A stretch of DNA of 64,000 nt from Parasponia andersonii (GCA_002914805.1 JXTB01000030.1:315175-379174); one strand, 5' to 3'; shown: positions 1-12,610, numbered from the stretch's first letter. Notes: generated by a model from the letters alone, not told the origin. A program made the numbers and translations.

Positions 1-93
1 ATTTTATCAGTTATAAGCTGAGTGGCGTCTCCCGATCTCACTAAATATTTTTACGAATATCCTTACGTACGCATGTGGGATCGGGGGATGTCA
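1..93. other. Unassigned flank left of Tat element copy A
   Basis: Homology to copy B begins at about base 94, in the tract that follows the primer-binding site. The first 93 bases resemble neither LTR of copy B, and I recognise nothing in them. Either the 5' LTR of copy A was lost and replaced by other DNA, or it lies outside the window behind an insertion. Confidence 0.4.
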
Positions 94-180
94 CAGTCTG
101 TGGGAACCTATTGAGCGTGAGAAAAAGAGTAAGAGTCTCATGATCGCGCTCTCCCCGAACAAAAGGCCATACAACATCGG

Positions 181-3100
181 ATGACACTTTCAAGAATGAC
201 AACCAGGAGCACATGTCCCGACGCTAAAGAGAGCTCCCGGGAAGCACAACCGGGTCTAGAGTAAAAGCTGGACAAGATGCTCGCCACCCTGGCAGAAGCA
301 AACCGGAAGGCAGAGATTGCCCACGAGGCCATCCTGGGTTTAAAAGATGAAGTCGCAGAAGTGCACAGAGATAACGCCCGCCTCGAAGGGCCGCTAGCAA
401 GCGAAGCCAGGAGCGAGCGAAGGGAAGACTTTGACGAAGAGGTCCAAAAAGAGTCTGGGGGCCAACCGCCGAGGGAAGTTCCCATCCCATCCAGATCGCG
501 GATGCAGGAGGAGCGACAAAGCCAGACGAAGCCGACCTGAGCCAGAGCGGCGGTGGACAGAAGACACCAAAAATGCCCGAAAGGTGTGCTTCCCAACTGG
601 AAGCAAGAAATGATGGCAGAGCTGAGTAAGAGGCTCAGAGCCCATCACAGCCAGATCCCTGATGATCTGGCAGAGCAAACTGTGCGAGGGATCAACCGGA
701 CGGCCTTCGCTAACTGGATCCAAATGGAGCCCAATCCGAGAAACTTCGCAACCCTGACCTTCAGGCCGTTTGAGGGAAAAATCGACCCTCTCGATCACAT
801 ATACCACTTTCAGCAGAAGATGGCCTTGGAAACCAGGAACAAGGCTATGACCTGCAAACTCTTCTCTACAACCCTGGCAGGCCTGACCCTATTATGGTTC
901 AGACAGCTCCCAGAGAAATCCATAAACAGGTTCGAAGATTTCTGCAAACGTTTTTTAAAGCAGTATGCAGGTGCCCGAAGGCAGCAGAAAACCATGCGAG
1001 ACCTTGATCGGTTGGAACAAGCCGCGAACGAGTCCCCGAGAGAATACCTGTCGCGTTTCCTAGAGGTGATGCCCCTAGTGCACAACGCCGACGCGGTCCA
1101 AGCCGTAGGTTCGTTTGTCAGGGGCCTGCAGCCAGGATCGATGCTATCGGACCATCTCCTTTTGAACCATCCGCACGATATAGCGAAATTCCAGGCAAAG
1201 TTGGAAGGGGTATTCAGGATGCTGGAAAGCCGCTAGAAAATGCCGAAGTCCTCCACTGCAATAATAGCAGTGCCAATGCAAACCCCAGCCCCGCAAGGGG
1301 TAAAGAGGCCCGCGCCAGACCAATGGCCAACTCCGAAACAAGAAGCCCCCACCCAAGCCGGTCAAGAAGGTAGCAAGAGGAGGAAGGTGTCTCATGACCC
1401 ACTACCGAAATACGAGCTTAACACACCGATTGACATGATCTACCTCTAAAACAGGGATAAAGGCATTTTCAAAGACCCACCCAAGTCCGGTGTTCCTGAG
1501 CACATGAAAAACAGGAACAGGTACTGCCAATTTCATAAGGATCACGAGCACGACACCATCAACTATTACAACCTTTACGTGCAGGTTATGATGGCGATCC
1601 ATGCCAGCAAGTTGAAACAGTACATAAAGACCGGCGGAATCCAGCCACAGGAAGATGCCACCAGGCCCGAAAAAAGCAAGCAGACCAGGCATCCGGATCA
1701 GGAGAGTAGGCCCTGAGGATAGTGCCGACCATCGTGGGCAGAACAGAGCCGATCCAGGGTCAGGAGGAGAAGGAAAAATGTCTCAAAAAGACCGAAGAAA
1801 GGGTGAAGCGCCTGAGGGGGATGGGCCATTCTGTCAACCATTTGATGATGGGAGAAAGCTGTGCCTCTGCCGCCCCTATCGCCTTCACCCAGCAAGATTT
1901 GGCCACAGTGCGCCTGCCTCATGACGACCCCTTGGTGATTAAGTTGCAGATCGACTTCGCATTGGTCGGAAGGGTCCTGATTGACGGTGGGAGCAGCGTC
2001 GATGTCCTGTTCCTCAGCATGTTCGAGAGCATGGGCCTGAATCGAAACGCGCTCAGGCCGACCTGTTAGCCGCTGTTTGCTTTCGACAGTTTTAAGGTCA
2101 GCCCCTTGGGCGTCATGACCCTGAAGGTCTATGCTGCGGAGAGATGCTTGGACGTGGACTTCGTCGTCATCGACTGCCAGTCTTCCTTCAACGTCATCAT
2201 TAGGAGAGGATGGATCCACTCCATGCATGGGTTCGCCTCCACCCTCCACCAGGTCTTAAGATGTCTATCAAGGGATGGTACCTATACGATAGACATCAAG
2301 AGAGACTAGGTCTCCGTGAGGAAATATTTTTCAACCGCCCTGAGGGGAGCCGATGCGACCGCAAGCGCCTCGACGGGGGACAGGTAGCAATCAAAGGACC
2401 ACCTGCCAGCATACATGAAGCGAATCGAAGAGGAGTCTGACGGACCAGAATCTACAATCGAGGAGCTGGTAGCAGTCCCTTTGAAAGAGGCAGAACCGGT
2501 GAAGGTAGTCTTAATCAGGGCCTTATTGCTCGAGTAGGAAAAGAACAAGATGTTGGAATTTCTGAGGCAGAATGAAGACATCTTCGCATGGTCCCACGAC
2601 GACATACCTAGGATAGACCCTGCGCACACCTGCCACCGGCTGAACATAGACCCCAATTTCCTTTCGGTTAGGTAGAGACCCCGAATGTTCGCGCCAGAGA
2701 AAAACAAGGTGATTAACAAGGAGGTAGAGACGCTACTGGAGAATGGCCTAATCATGGAATGCATATACCCGTGCTGGGTCTCCAACCCAGTGGTGGTGAA
2801 AAAGAAAAACGGTGATGACCGTACTTGCATAGACACCAACTTGAATAAGGCCTGCCCGAAGGATAGCTTCCCCCTATTAAGGATCGACCAAATGGTAGAT
2901 GCAACGGAGGAATTCGACAGGATGAGCTTCCTGGATGCCTACTCTGGATATAACCAGATCTCCCTGTACGAGGAAGACCAGATCCACACGGCTTTTATTA
3001 TGGAGCGTGGTCTGTACTGTTACAGATGCATACCATTTGGTTTGAAGAACGTGGGGGCAACCTACCAGAGGCTCATGAACAAAATATTCGCCGGGTTGCT

Positions 3101-5674
3101 AGGGAAGACTATGGAAGTCTACATCGATGACATGGTCGTAAAGAGCAGAGAAACTTCGGACCATCTAAAACATCTAGACGAATGTTTCCAGATTCTGAGG
3201 CAATATCGGATGCATCTTAACCCCAAGAAATGTGCGTTTGTGGTGTCCTCCGGCCAGTTCTTGGGGCACATCGTGAGCAGAAGGGGTATTGAGGCCAACC
3301 CGACCCAGTTGTCCTTGATCGCAGATGTGCAGAGACCCTCGACTATTTGGGAGGTCCAGCGCCTAGCCAGGAAGATAGCCGCTCTCAGCCAGTTCGTCCC
3401 CAAGATGTTTGACTGATGCAAGCCTTTCTTCCAGTGCCTAAAGAGAAGCTCCACTGTTATCTGGGGGGAGGAGCAGGACAAGGCACTGACAGATCTCAAG
3501 CTGTACTTAAGTTATCCGCCTATCCTAGCTTCCCCAGTAGAGGGGGAGTGCCTACACGCTTATTTAGCAGTGTTCGAAGTAGCGATCAGCGCTGTACTAT
3601 TTATAAAGGAAGATAGCAAGCAAAAGCCAGTGTTTTATACAAGCCGCATACTCCTGGATGCCGAGACGCGATATAGTATGGTAGAGAAACTGGTCCTCGC
3701 TCTAGTCAACGCTAAGAAGAGACTCAAGCAATACTTTGAGGCACACTCGGTCACCGTGTATACGGATTTCCTCATTCGCCAAATCTTGTTCAAGCCGGAC
3801 CTATCGGGATGACTAACCAAGTGGATTATCGAACTGGGGATATACGATATCGAGAATCGGCCTCGAGTGGCGAAGAAAGGGCAAGTCATGGTGGATTTCC
3901 TGGTGGAAATCAAATCCTTCGGCGAGCTGCACAACCTACTTCAGACATCTCAACCTCGCCCCCCTTCAGCCTGAACCCTCTACACTGATGGATCTACGAA
4001 TGCCTCGGGGTCAGGTATCGGGATAGTCCTGCAGACCCCAACAGGACTCAGAGTAGAGAAAGCTTTGAGGCTCAGTTTCCCGGTAATGAACAACGAGGCG
4101 GAGTAAGAGGCACTGCTGCAAGGCCTTGAACTGGCTCTGTACTTCGGAGTAGAGAGCATCGCAGTAAAGACCAACTCGCAGTTGATCGTGGGTCAGGTCA
4201 GAGGAGACTTCGAAGTAAAAGAGCCGAGATTACACAGGTACTTCTCCAAGGTAATGGGGGCGAAAGCCTGCTTTAGCAGTTTCAATATCGAACAGATTCC
4301 TAGGGAGATGAACCAGAAGGCCGACGAGCTAGCTAAGAGTGCGTCGATCGGGGGAACAACCGGACATGCAGAGATTCTCCTAGAGGGCGAGAACATGAAG
4401 GACCCTTCGGAGACCCCCACACGCCATATATTTGCAACCAGCTCCGCAGACGAGGGGTAGATGAAACACATCACCCAGTATTTGGTGTTGGGAAACCTGC
4501 CCACGGACCTCCAAGAAGCAAGGTCAATCAGACTGAAGGCTGCCAAATACTCGATGGTGGGGAAGCGACTGTATAAGAGATCGATAATGGGACCGATGCT
4601 GCGGTGTGTATGTCCCATCGAAGTGCAGAAACTGATGGAGGAAATCCACGAGGGAGTATGAGACAACCACTCTGGTGGACGTAGCCTCGCCTACAAGGCT
4701 CTAACGGCTGGATACTTCTGGCCATACATGATGACCAAGGCGACCCGATTTGTCAAGAAATGTGATAATTCGCCCCCATGAAATGCCAACCCGTGGAGGA
4801 ACTCCATTCGAACATAACTCCTTGGCCGTTTGCCAAATGGGGCCTGAACATCATCGGAAAGCTCCCCAGAAGTCCAAGGGGAAGAAGGTACGTCTTGCTG
4901 TCCACAGATTATTTCACCAAATGGGTAGAGGCTAAAGCCTACGCAATCGTTAGTAAGACAGACACAATTAACTTCATTTGGAAAAATATAATCTGTCGAT
5001 ACAGGATTTCGAAAGAGATACACGCTGATCATGGTACACAGTTCCAGAATGCTAAGCTTAAGGAACTGTGCGAGCTCTATGATATAAGGCTCAGCTTCTC
5101 ATCTGTGAACTACTCTCAGGAAAACAGTCAAGTAGAGGCAACGAACAAGACCATATTTAGCAATATCAAAAAGAACTTGCAGGAAGCTAAAGGCAGGTAG
5201 TTAGAAGAGCTACCGGCCGTTGTGTGGGCCTGTCGAACCACGGAGCGGAGGTCGACAGGAAGAACGCCATTCGCCATGGTCTACGGGTTAGAGGCTGTGA
5301 TCCTGACCGAGATTGGCCTCCCGACCCTTCGCTCCGAAGTGGTAAGAGATGCCCCACTAAATGAGCAGCAGCTAAGCCACAACACAGACCTCCTGGAAGA
5401 AACGAGAAACATGGCCCTAGTCCACTTGGCCTCGTACCACCAGCAGGCCAGGTCCTACTACGCAAAGAAGGTTAGCGCTCGTCGATTTAACGCTAGGGAT
5501 TAGGCCTTAAAGGTCAGAACGGGGAATTCCTCGAAGCTAGACTCCAACTGGGTTGGACCCTATGAGGTGATCAAAGCACTTGACAATGGTGCATATGTAC
5601 TGAAAGAACTCAAGACCGGGAAGAGCCTACCGAACATGTGGAACGCTCGACACTTGAAAATGTATCACGTGTGA
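181..5674 (+). pseudogene. Decayed gag-pol region of Tat copy A
   Basis: The gag start matches the ATG of copy B and carries a coiled-coil-like N-terminus. The retrotransposon gag domain lies at about 550-1240, with a Cys/His tract (CQFHKDHEH) near 1525. The aspartic protease is at about 1900-2310, around a DGGSS active-site motif. Reverse transcriptase is at about 2640-3420, with the catalytic YIDDMV box at about 3117-3140. The gypsy RNase H is at about 3420-3830. A second, archaeal-type RNase H at about 3970-4350 starts with a YTDGS-type motif. Integrase is at about 4460-5674, with the DHGTQF core motif near 5025 and the C-terminal NMWNARHLK tail before the final stop. The region is split into many short open stretches and cannot be a working polyprotein. 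Gag packages RNA and pol copies and integrates it in intact relatives. Confidence 0.85.
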
Positions 5675-5841
5675 GACACATGTAAATGTTGTAAGACCCA
5701 TGTAAATGCTTATATTATTAAAAAGCTTAATTTTAAAACAGGTCAAGTTTTCTGCCACACAGATTTATCCTTTGGATTGCTATGGAAAAGGGGTCTGCCC
5801 ACAGTGGCAGACCCTACGCACTATTCGCGCAATCCAAAATT
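5675..5841 (+). other. Short spacer after pol of copy A
   Basis: An AT-rich stretch between the integrase stop and the first 112-bp repeat unit. It has no coding signal. The equivalent spacer in copy B lies at about 20530-20688. Confidence 0.5.
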
Positions 5842-6660
5842 GTACTATGGGAATCATATCATGCAGTAAAATACTAGCCGATAGCTCGAGAAAACGTACG
5901 AGGAGGAAAGAGCTATGCAACCAAAAACTTGCCAGTAGACCTCGAAAACGATCGTACTATGGGAATCACATCGTGCAATAAAATACTAGCCGATGGTCCG
6001 AGAAAACATACGAAGAGGAAAGAGCTGTGCAACCAAAAAATTGCCAGTATATCTTAAAAATGATCGTACGATGGAAATCACATCGTGCAATAAAATGCTA
6101 GCCGATGGCCCGAGAAAACGTACGAAGAGGAAAGAGCTACGCAACCAAAAACTTGCCAGTAGACCTCGAAAACGATCGTACTATGGGAATCACATCGTGC
6201 AATAAAATGCTAGCCGATGGCCCGAGAAAACGTACATAGAGGAAAGAGCTGTGCAACCAAAAACTTGCCAGCAGACCTCGAAAATGATCGTACTATGGGA
6301 ATCACGTCGTGCAATAAAATGCTAGCCGATGGCCCGAGAAAACGTACATAGAGGAAAGAGCTGTGCAACCAAAAACTTGCCAGCAGACCTCGACAATGAT
6401 CTTACTATAGGAATCACGTCGTGCAATAAAATGCTAGCCGATGGCCCGAGAAAATGTACGAAGAGGAAAGAGCTGTGCAACCAAAAACTTGCCAGCAGAC
6501 CTCGAAAACGATTGTACTATGGGAATCACATCATGCAATAAAAGGTTTGCCGATGGCCCGAGAAAACGTACGAAAAGGAAAGAGCCGCGCAACCAAAAAA
6601 CTTGCCAGCTGGCCCCATCAAGAATCATACTACAGGGATCACATCGCTCGCCCACGACCT
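5842..6660 (+). repeat. 112-bp tandem array in Tat copy A
   Basis: The landmark GTACTATGGGAATCA recurs at 5842, 5954, 6066 (variant), 6178, 6290, 6402 (variant) and 6514, an exact spacing of 112 bp, so seven full units. A diverged, shorter last unit runs to about 6660. The units hold the tract CAACCAAAAACTTGCCAG. The same sequence in reverse orientation forms the array of copy B. Tat-lineage elements are known to carry such subrepeats between pol and the 3' LTR. Open frames across the array are by-products of the 112-bp period and not genes. Confidence 0.95.
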
Positions 6661-6729
6661 GTGAGGACGTGCAAAAGATGATAAACCGCGCGGCGAAAAC
6701 TTGCGGCCTGCCTTCAAAGGAAAGCAAGG

Positions 6730-7090
6730 ACAGGGTCTACCCGTTGGAAGTAGACCCTCCTTAAGGTGCTCCTTAGCCATACGAAAAGCTAAATAAAATC
6801 AGGGACATGGTCTACCCATTGGAAGTAGACCTTCCCTAAGGAGCATCTTAGTTAAATGAAAAGCTAAAAGAAAGCAGGGTCGGGGTCTACCCGTTGGAAA
6901 TAGACCCTCCCTAGAGAGCACCTTTGCCACGCGCGAGACAAAGACGAGCGGAGTTTGGGTCTACCCGTTGAAAGTAGACCCTCCCCAGAGAGCACCTTTG
7001 CCACGCGTGAGATAGAGACGAGCGGAGTCTGGGTCTACCCATTGGAAGCAGACCTTCCCCAGTAGAGCCTACTCGTTGGAAGTAATCCAG
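6730..7090 (+). repeat. 75-bp tandem array with a hairpin in each unit (copy A)
   Basis: The landmark GGTCTACCC recurs at about 6734, 6809, 6884, 6959 and 7032, a period of 75 bp that tightens at the last unit. Each unit carries GGGTCTAC, a 9-base loop and GTAGACCC, a near-perfect 8-bp hairpin. The array lies between the 112-bp array and the 3' end of the antisense gene. A matching array of about 76-bp period lies at 18940-19160 in copy B. Confidence 0.9.
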
Positions 7091-7099
7091 TACAAGACC

Positions 7100-9548
7100 A
7101 GGCACGAAGACAGGAGTTAAAATCAAACTCTGTTTATTATTTCCTAAAATACAAAATGCATGGTCGACAGGGACGCGCACCCGAAAGCTCTACTTGTAAG
7201 AAGCAGGTCTTGGGCGGACTCGCAGGGACACATCAGAGTGGTAGCACCCTGTTTGCTCCTGATTAGAGTCGAGCCCGGGCTTTTTCCTCTACAGTGATGG
7301 GTCCAAACAGTGGTCAACCAATCTCTGGAGCTGGTAGCGCGTTCCCATTTGGGGTCAGAGAAGTCTAGCCACACGGGTCGAATTCTACCAAGATAAGTTA
7401 TAACAGAGATTATACATCCTCAAAACCGGATAAGCTGAAATTCACATCCTGATCTCCAGAGCTAATCTTATCGATCATAGCACGAGGAGAATTCACTAAG
7501 AACTCGAAATCATATACGACCGAGCCAAACCTAAACGCCGGCCGTGCTGTCGATAAGGAAATAATGTCGGAAACGATATCTGACCCTAACCCTAAACGCG
7601 GTCGGAAAAAAAAAAAGGTGAGAGAAGGGAATAAACTTGAGAAAACTACACGGTTTCTATTATTTAAACAGATGGTTATAACAAGAGTCGACTTTACAAA
7701 TGCACAGAGTAAGAGGCCCTAATTACCTCCAGCCAGGGGAGCGCAGCCAATTGCGGCGCTTGGACCAGCTCCGGCAGAGGGTGGCATACCAGGGTTAGAA
7801 TCATCACTGGACAAAACGACCGCACCAGACCCATCGCCAGTTAAGGCCCCAAGATCAGGCTGACACCACTGGGAACCTCCGAGGCTTGCTCTAGCAAACC
7901 GGAGGCGAAGACAATCTCCTTGGCAACAGAGGCAGATGTAGAGGGCCCGTATTTTTTTTCGTCGAGCATCTTCAGTACATCAGCAGGGTACACGATATTG
8001 ATCTTATCCCCTAGCTGCTGCATGTAGTGCTTGATGGAATAATGGTCCCTCTCGACGCCTTTCTGTTCATCAAACTGGTCCGGCATTACCACCTCCGCGT
8101 GGCCTTTGAATTCCTTGTTCTCCCCGCCAGACCTGTAGCTTTTCGCAGAAAGGACATCCACCTACCTCTGGTACCTCATCTTCAGTTTCTCTGCGTCCGC
8201 CAGTCTATCCTTCAGCACCGCTAGCCTCAGCTCTGCTTGCCGTTGCGACAAGTCGACCAAAAGAGTGTTAATATCGGCGAGGTCTTCGCCGTACTTGCGA
8301 GACAACTCTGCATGAGCCCCCATCAATTTTTTGTGATCCAAGTAAAGATGTCGGTTTACAAACATGGCCCTGGTCGAGTCTGCGCTACAGGGAATGGGCC
8401 TCCAATTTGGCTTTCACCTCGGCTTTCCTCGCATCTTTAGTATCATCGACGGCTCTGTCATGAGCGATGAAAACCATCCCCATCTCTGCCCCTGCGTTCT
8501 GCAACTCCTGCTCCTTGAGCCTGAGCTCATTTTGGGCCAGTCGGGCGGCCTCAGATTGAGCGAGCCTGTCGGCCTCCGCCTCGGCCAACTTTGCAACCAG
8601 CTTCTCACGCCTGACCCTCTCAACACTCAGAGCATGAGCCACTACGCTGCCGATCGTAGCCTCATCCAGGCTCCGATACAAGTCGAAGTCAGCCTTCAAC
8701 TCGGCAAGGGCAGCCTCGTTCTGCTCGGCCAGTGCAGAATGGGAGTTTAACTCTCCGGTCAGCTCCTTGACGCGAGAAGAATAGAAGGACTGGACGGCGG
8801 CTAGTTGCAAGATACAAGAAAGGGAGGTCAGTGTTCAGCAAGGATGCCGAAAAAAACAAAGGTGGCAGCCAGACGAGCGAAACGTGCGAAATGTTACGGC
8901 CAACGACGAGCTCGACATTCTCTAAGGAGAGCGCCTCCAACTCGGGCTCCGCAGTTTGACCCTCTCCTTGGGCATTGTCCGCGTTTGAGGAACACGACTC
9001 CACCCCGCCAATCACGAGGACACCCTCTCCCCCCACCGGACACGCTCTAGTAGCTGTTTTCAACACTCCCGAAGCATTGGTGGTTGGGACGGTAGAAAGC
9101 TGGGCATTGCTGAGCGTGCCTTCGGCGACAGCTGGGGGTGGCGCATCCTCAGCAGAAGACGCTACGGTGACTACTGCTGCATCGGCAATTTCAGTTGCCA
9201 CCCCAATTGGAGCCCCGCCTGAATGTGATTTTTTGGTCTTGTCTTGACCAATCCTCCCTTACGGGCCGCCGCGCGTAGACCTTCTCTTCCTTATGAGGAT
9301 CAGCATGGCTCCGTCGTCATTGCTGTCAGAAGAGGGGGCAATCCTGCCCCTCTTCCCTGTCGGGCCTTCCTTCTCTTTGGATGAGTCGACCTCGTGATGC
9401 CGCTTTATTGGGACTGGGGGAGGGGAAGACAGCCGAGATTTTAATCTCGAAGCCCCCCGCTGAGCTCAACAATCTCCCCATGGGGGCAAGCAGCGCCGGA
9501 CCCCGCGCTCGTCTTCGAACCGGAGTTGGGGGTGGAAGAGGTCGGAGC
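7100..9548 (-). pseudogene. Antisense gene remnant of Tat copy A
   Basis: The - strand encodes the same protein family as the + strand of copy B at 15078-18890. The best preserved part is at 7841-9201: a low-complexity Ser/Pro/Ala segment, then a long Ala/Glu/Arg-rich coiled coil, then a tail with PDQFDEQKG and a YPADVLKML motif near 7970-8060. A further C-terminal piece lies at 7144-7374. A reverse-strand AATAAA-type signal lies near 7130. Compared with copy B, the N-terminal gypsy-type domain is missing because the element ends near 9548. It is broken in several places. Function is unknown; in copy B the N-terminal part resembles the Pfam family called putative gypsy type transposon. Confidence 0.75.
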
Positions 9549-10396
9549 AGTGAACATTTTTTGTTGAAAGATATTTTTTGTTGCAGTGAACATTCTCACC
9601 AAATAAGGGGGAAAAAAAAAAAGAAGAAAAAACACGACAAACAAAGCTTGGTCTTTACACTTAGATTATTTCTCCCCTCCACCATTCGTTTTCGCCGTTC
9701 ATCACTGCCGCCGTTCGTCATCAGATAAGAGGCCAATGATGGTAAGATGTCAGTTTCAACTTCACGAGAGAAGTTGACTCTTTGATCAGCTTCTGATCGT
9801 CTTCATGATCGCTATTTTCTTATTTGGCAGTTAACACAACTTTGATCCCAATATAAATTGATTTTGCTACATGGCTTGGTTTTTTGAAAAATTTTGAATT
9901 TTAAATATCTTTTTCAAAATCTTCTTAAAATTGAAAAAGATTTCAAGTATGATGGCATCTTTTTCTTTTTATCCTGAATCTAGTAAACCCAAAGTGATAT
10001 ACACCGACTCGAATTCGATATAGAGTTCATAATTTCATGATATTGCTAGATAATATTCCTTTTGGAAATTCGTTCGTGATTTCACTTTCTATTGTATGAA
10101 GTGAGGTTGATATCTATAATAATAATCATAAACCCTCCTTTATATACAATAAAACATCGTTTAAAGACTATTTTGTTCTATTTTTAAGAGAATAAATTTC
10201 ATTATTTTATAAGCAATTTTTAAGGGATTATTTTATAAGCAATTAAACAGTATAAGCTTTTAAAATTATGTAAATTTAGTACATAAAATTATCAAAAATG
10301 ATTTTAAGATTTCGTTTTATAAAATATGAAAAATGGTACGTTTCTATGTCTGTATAAACAAACATATTTTTTTAATATCCTAAAAATCACGAACCA
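9549..10396. other. Intergenic AT-rich DNA
   Basis: Begins at the right breakpoint of Tat copy A. It contains an A-rich purine run at about 9608-9632 and a short C/T-rich tract after it. No gene, RNA or clear repeat is seen. Confidence 0.5.
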
Positions 10397-10583
10397 ACTA
10401 CAAGAAAATGAACCTATAGGTCATCACTATAGGGTCCTCTATAACGATGATATTTTGATGTCGTTATTCTAGTTTTGGCGAACAAAAATAGTGTCATATC
10501 ACATACCAAAAATTATACTATATACTCTATAGTGACAACAAATATCGTTGCAATAGAATTTATGTAATTATTTATTTGTGTAG
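10397..10583. mobile_element. Possible CACTA-type MITE, decayed
   Basis: The left side reads CTACAAGAAAATG, close to the CACTACAAGAAAA terminus common to plant CACTA elements. It is followed by short subrepeats of the type CTATAG and GACATC. The right side ends in TTTGTGTAG, a poor inverted match. No target duplication could be fixed. It carries no transposase. Confidence 0.35.
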
Positions 10584-10746
10584 TTTTCCTTATTACTTAT
10601 ATAGTATAAATATCCCTCTTCATTTGGGTTAAGACATCTAGTGAAGAAGAAAAGCTTCTAAAAGTGAAGTGAGGAAGTAAAGATATATAACTTCTAATGA
10701 GTGGATACGCTTGAGGAATGAAGGTGAGAAATTCTCTCTAATAATA

Positions 10747-11524
10747 TTATTTGAGTGATCAGTGAAACTTATTTTATTTTGAACACATGCATCATAAATT
10801 ATATATATATATATATATGGCATCTTCCAGTAAGCTCTATATTAAGTAACTTGATTGGTTACCGAATTTAATCTGGCTAGATACCTTTATTATTTAAAAA
10901 AATACAGATTATGAAGAAAAGTAATATTTTTATAAATATTTTATAGGATAATGACACCAAAATACCTTGAAGTTTTGTGTTTTCCACCAAAAAAAAAAGT
11001 AAAAAATAAACATCATCTTTGAATTTTGCAAATTAATATCTTGATATTTAAAATCTTTGCAAAATTATACTCTTTAATTAATGCCATTCAGACAATAAAA
11101 AGATGAAAATACCCATATGTTGGACTATTATTTGAGTGATCAATAAAACTTATTTAATTTTGAACACATGCATCATAAATTATATATATATATATATATG
11201 GCATCCTTTAGTTTGCTCTATATTAAGTAACTTGATTGGTTACGGGATTTAATCTGACTAGTTACTTTTACTATTTAAAAAAATACAGATTTTGAAGAAA
11301 AGTAGTATTTTTATAAATATTTTATAGGTAAATGACAGCAAAATACCTTGAAGTTTGTATTTTCTACCAAAAAAAAAGTAAAAAATAAACCTCATCTTTG
11401 AGTTTTGCAAATTAATTTCTTGATATTTAAAATCTTTGCAAAATTATACCCTTTAATTAATGCCATTCATGTAGTAAAAAGACAAAAATACCCCACTTCA
11501 ATTGATAAAAAATATGTTGGACTA
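10747..11524 (+). repeat. 381-bp direct tandem duplication
   Basis: The sequence starting TTATTTGAGTGATCA at 10747 recurs at 11128, giving a unit of 381 bp. Both copies contain a TA microsatellite, a CTTGATTGGTTAC tract and the left arm of the inverted-repeat element described at 11290-12610. The copies differ by scattered substitutions and small gaps, so the duplication is not recent. Confidence 0.9.
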
Positions 11525-12610
11525 AATATTTTTATAATAATAATTTTTAATTAGTTTCTTCTTCAAGGTTTAATATTTTTTATTTTTGTTTCAAAATTTT
11601 ATTTAAATTAAAAAATATACTTGAAAAAAAATAAAGAAATATTGAATCAATTTGTTGTACATCTCTCAGAATCGAGTAACACTAAGAACACTCCTAATTT
11701 GTACCAAAAAGTGATATCTATATCAATCATTAAATTTTAAATGGTATGATCCCATTCAAAGATAAAATAGTAGTTTAAAATGTCCCAGAAGTCCCTTTAT
11801 TAGTGTAACTTTTTAACACACGTTATCTTATTCTATAAGATATAAATAGAAGAGATTGGGATTATATCCAAACCCATTCTAAACCCCATATTTATCTTAT
11901 CGCCATCCTCTTCTTCTAATCTTCTTTTCTACTCTGTCATTGCTTCTTTGAACACCAAATCCCAAAGCGGTGGCCATATTCTTGTCCAAATTGTGTCCAC
12001 TTTGAAACCCATTTTCATCTTCCTACCAACACCACTACCAGGCATCACCCTTAACCTCAACAATTCAGATTTTGGATTCGAATTTAAGCAGATCTGGACC
12101 TGACATCGACGCGATTACACTAGGTCTGTTGGGCACATGGCTGTTGGTGGATCGCCATTTTTGTCTCGATTTATAGGTGTTGAGGGTTTGACATCAATGG
12201 TTTACAAGGAGAGGGAGGGAGATAGATGGATGAATTGAGTTTCAATCTTTCTTTTTTAATTTTCTTTTTAGTTCTAGTTTTTTTGTTTCTATTTTGAATA
12301 TTTAAAAAAAAAACTAAATAAAACAATATTAGACCCTAAAATACTAATTAAAGTTTATTATAAAAAAATATATTATAATACATTTTGAATCACTTAAAGA
12401 AAGGCATTTTTTTTATTTTTATTATTTGAATCACTAAAATTAGTATAATTTTGCAAAGATTTCAAATGTTAGGGTTATCAATTTGTAAAATTCAAAGATT
12501 AGATTTGTTTTTGCTTCAAATTTCAGAAAATTTTGATGTCATTGACCCTATTTCATAAAAGTGGTATTTTTCTGAATAAATTTCCAAAACTGATATTTTT
12601 CTAAATATGT
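11290..12610. mobile_element. Inverted-repeat (foldback or MULE-like) element
   Basis: The left arm at about 11290-11460 (TATTTTTATAAATATTTTATAGG, then a GACA..AAAATACCTT stretch, then AATCTTTGCAAAATTATAC) reappears in reverse complement at about 12440-12610. The arms are about 170 bp. The interior holds a less AT-rich segment at 11830-12230 with no clear frame. A shorter relative lies at 54457-54790, and the extra left arm at about 10905-11080 comes from the tandem duplication. Long arms suggest a Mutator-like element, but no 9-bp target duplication was found and no transposase is encoded. Confidence 0.55.

Larger units (their letters stand above)
94..9548 (+). mobile_element. Ty3/gypsy Tat-lineage LTR retrotransposon, copy A (fossil, LTRs not seen)
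   Basis: An old copy of the same family as the element at 13938-27048, here with gag-pol on the + strand. Order: leader just past the primer site, gag, protease, reverse transcriptase, RNase H, a second RNase H, integrase, a 112-bp tandem array, a 75-bp hairpin array, then an antisense coding region on the - strand. Dual RNase H and an antisense gene downstream of integrase are known marks of the Tat lineage (Grande/RIRE2/Ogre relatives). The right part of the antisense gene, the polypurine tract and the 3' LTR are missing: homology to copy B stops near 9548. It is broken, with well over ten interruptions spread over gag-pol. It looks older or less constrained than copy B, but without LTRs it cannot be dated that way. 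Confidence 0.85.

Noticed and set aside
5842-6660. Regularly spaced repeats resembling a CRISPR array
   Set aside because: The whole 112-bp unit is repeated, with no unique spacers, inside a plant LTR element.
5706-6764. Series of similar 70-107 aa open frames as a gene family
   Set aside because: They are translations of the 112-bp tandem repeat in a frame that stays open by chance; the copies shift with the period.
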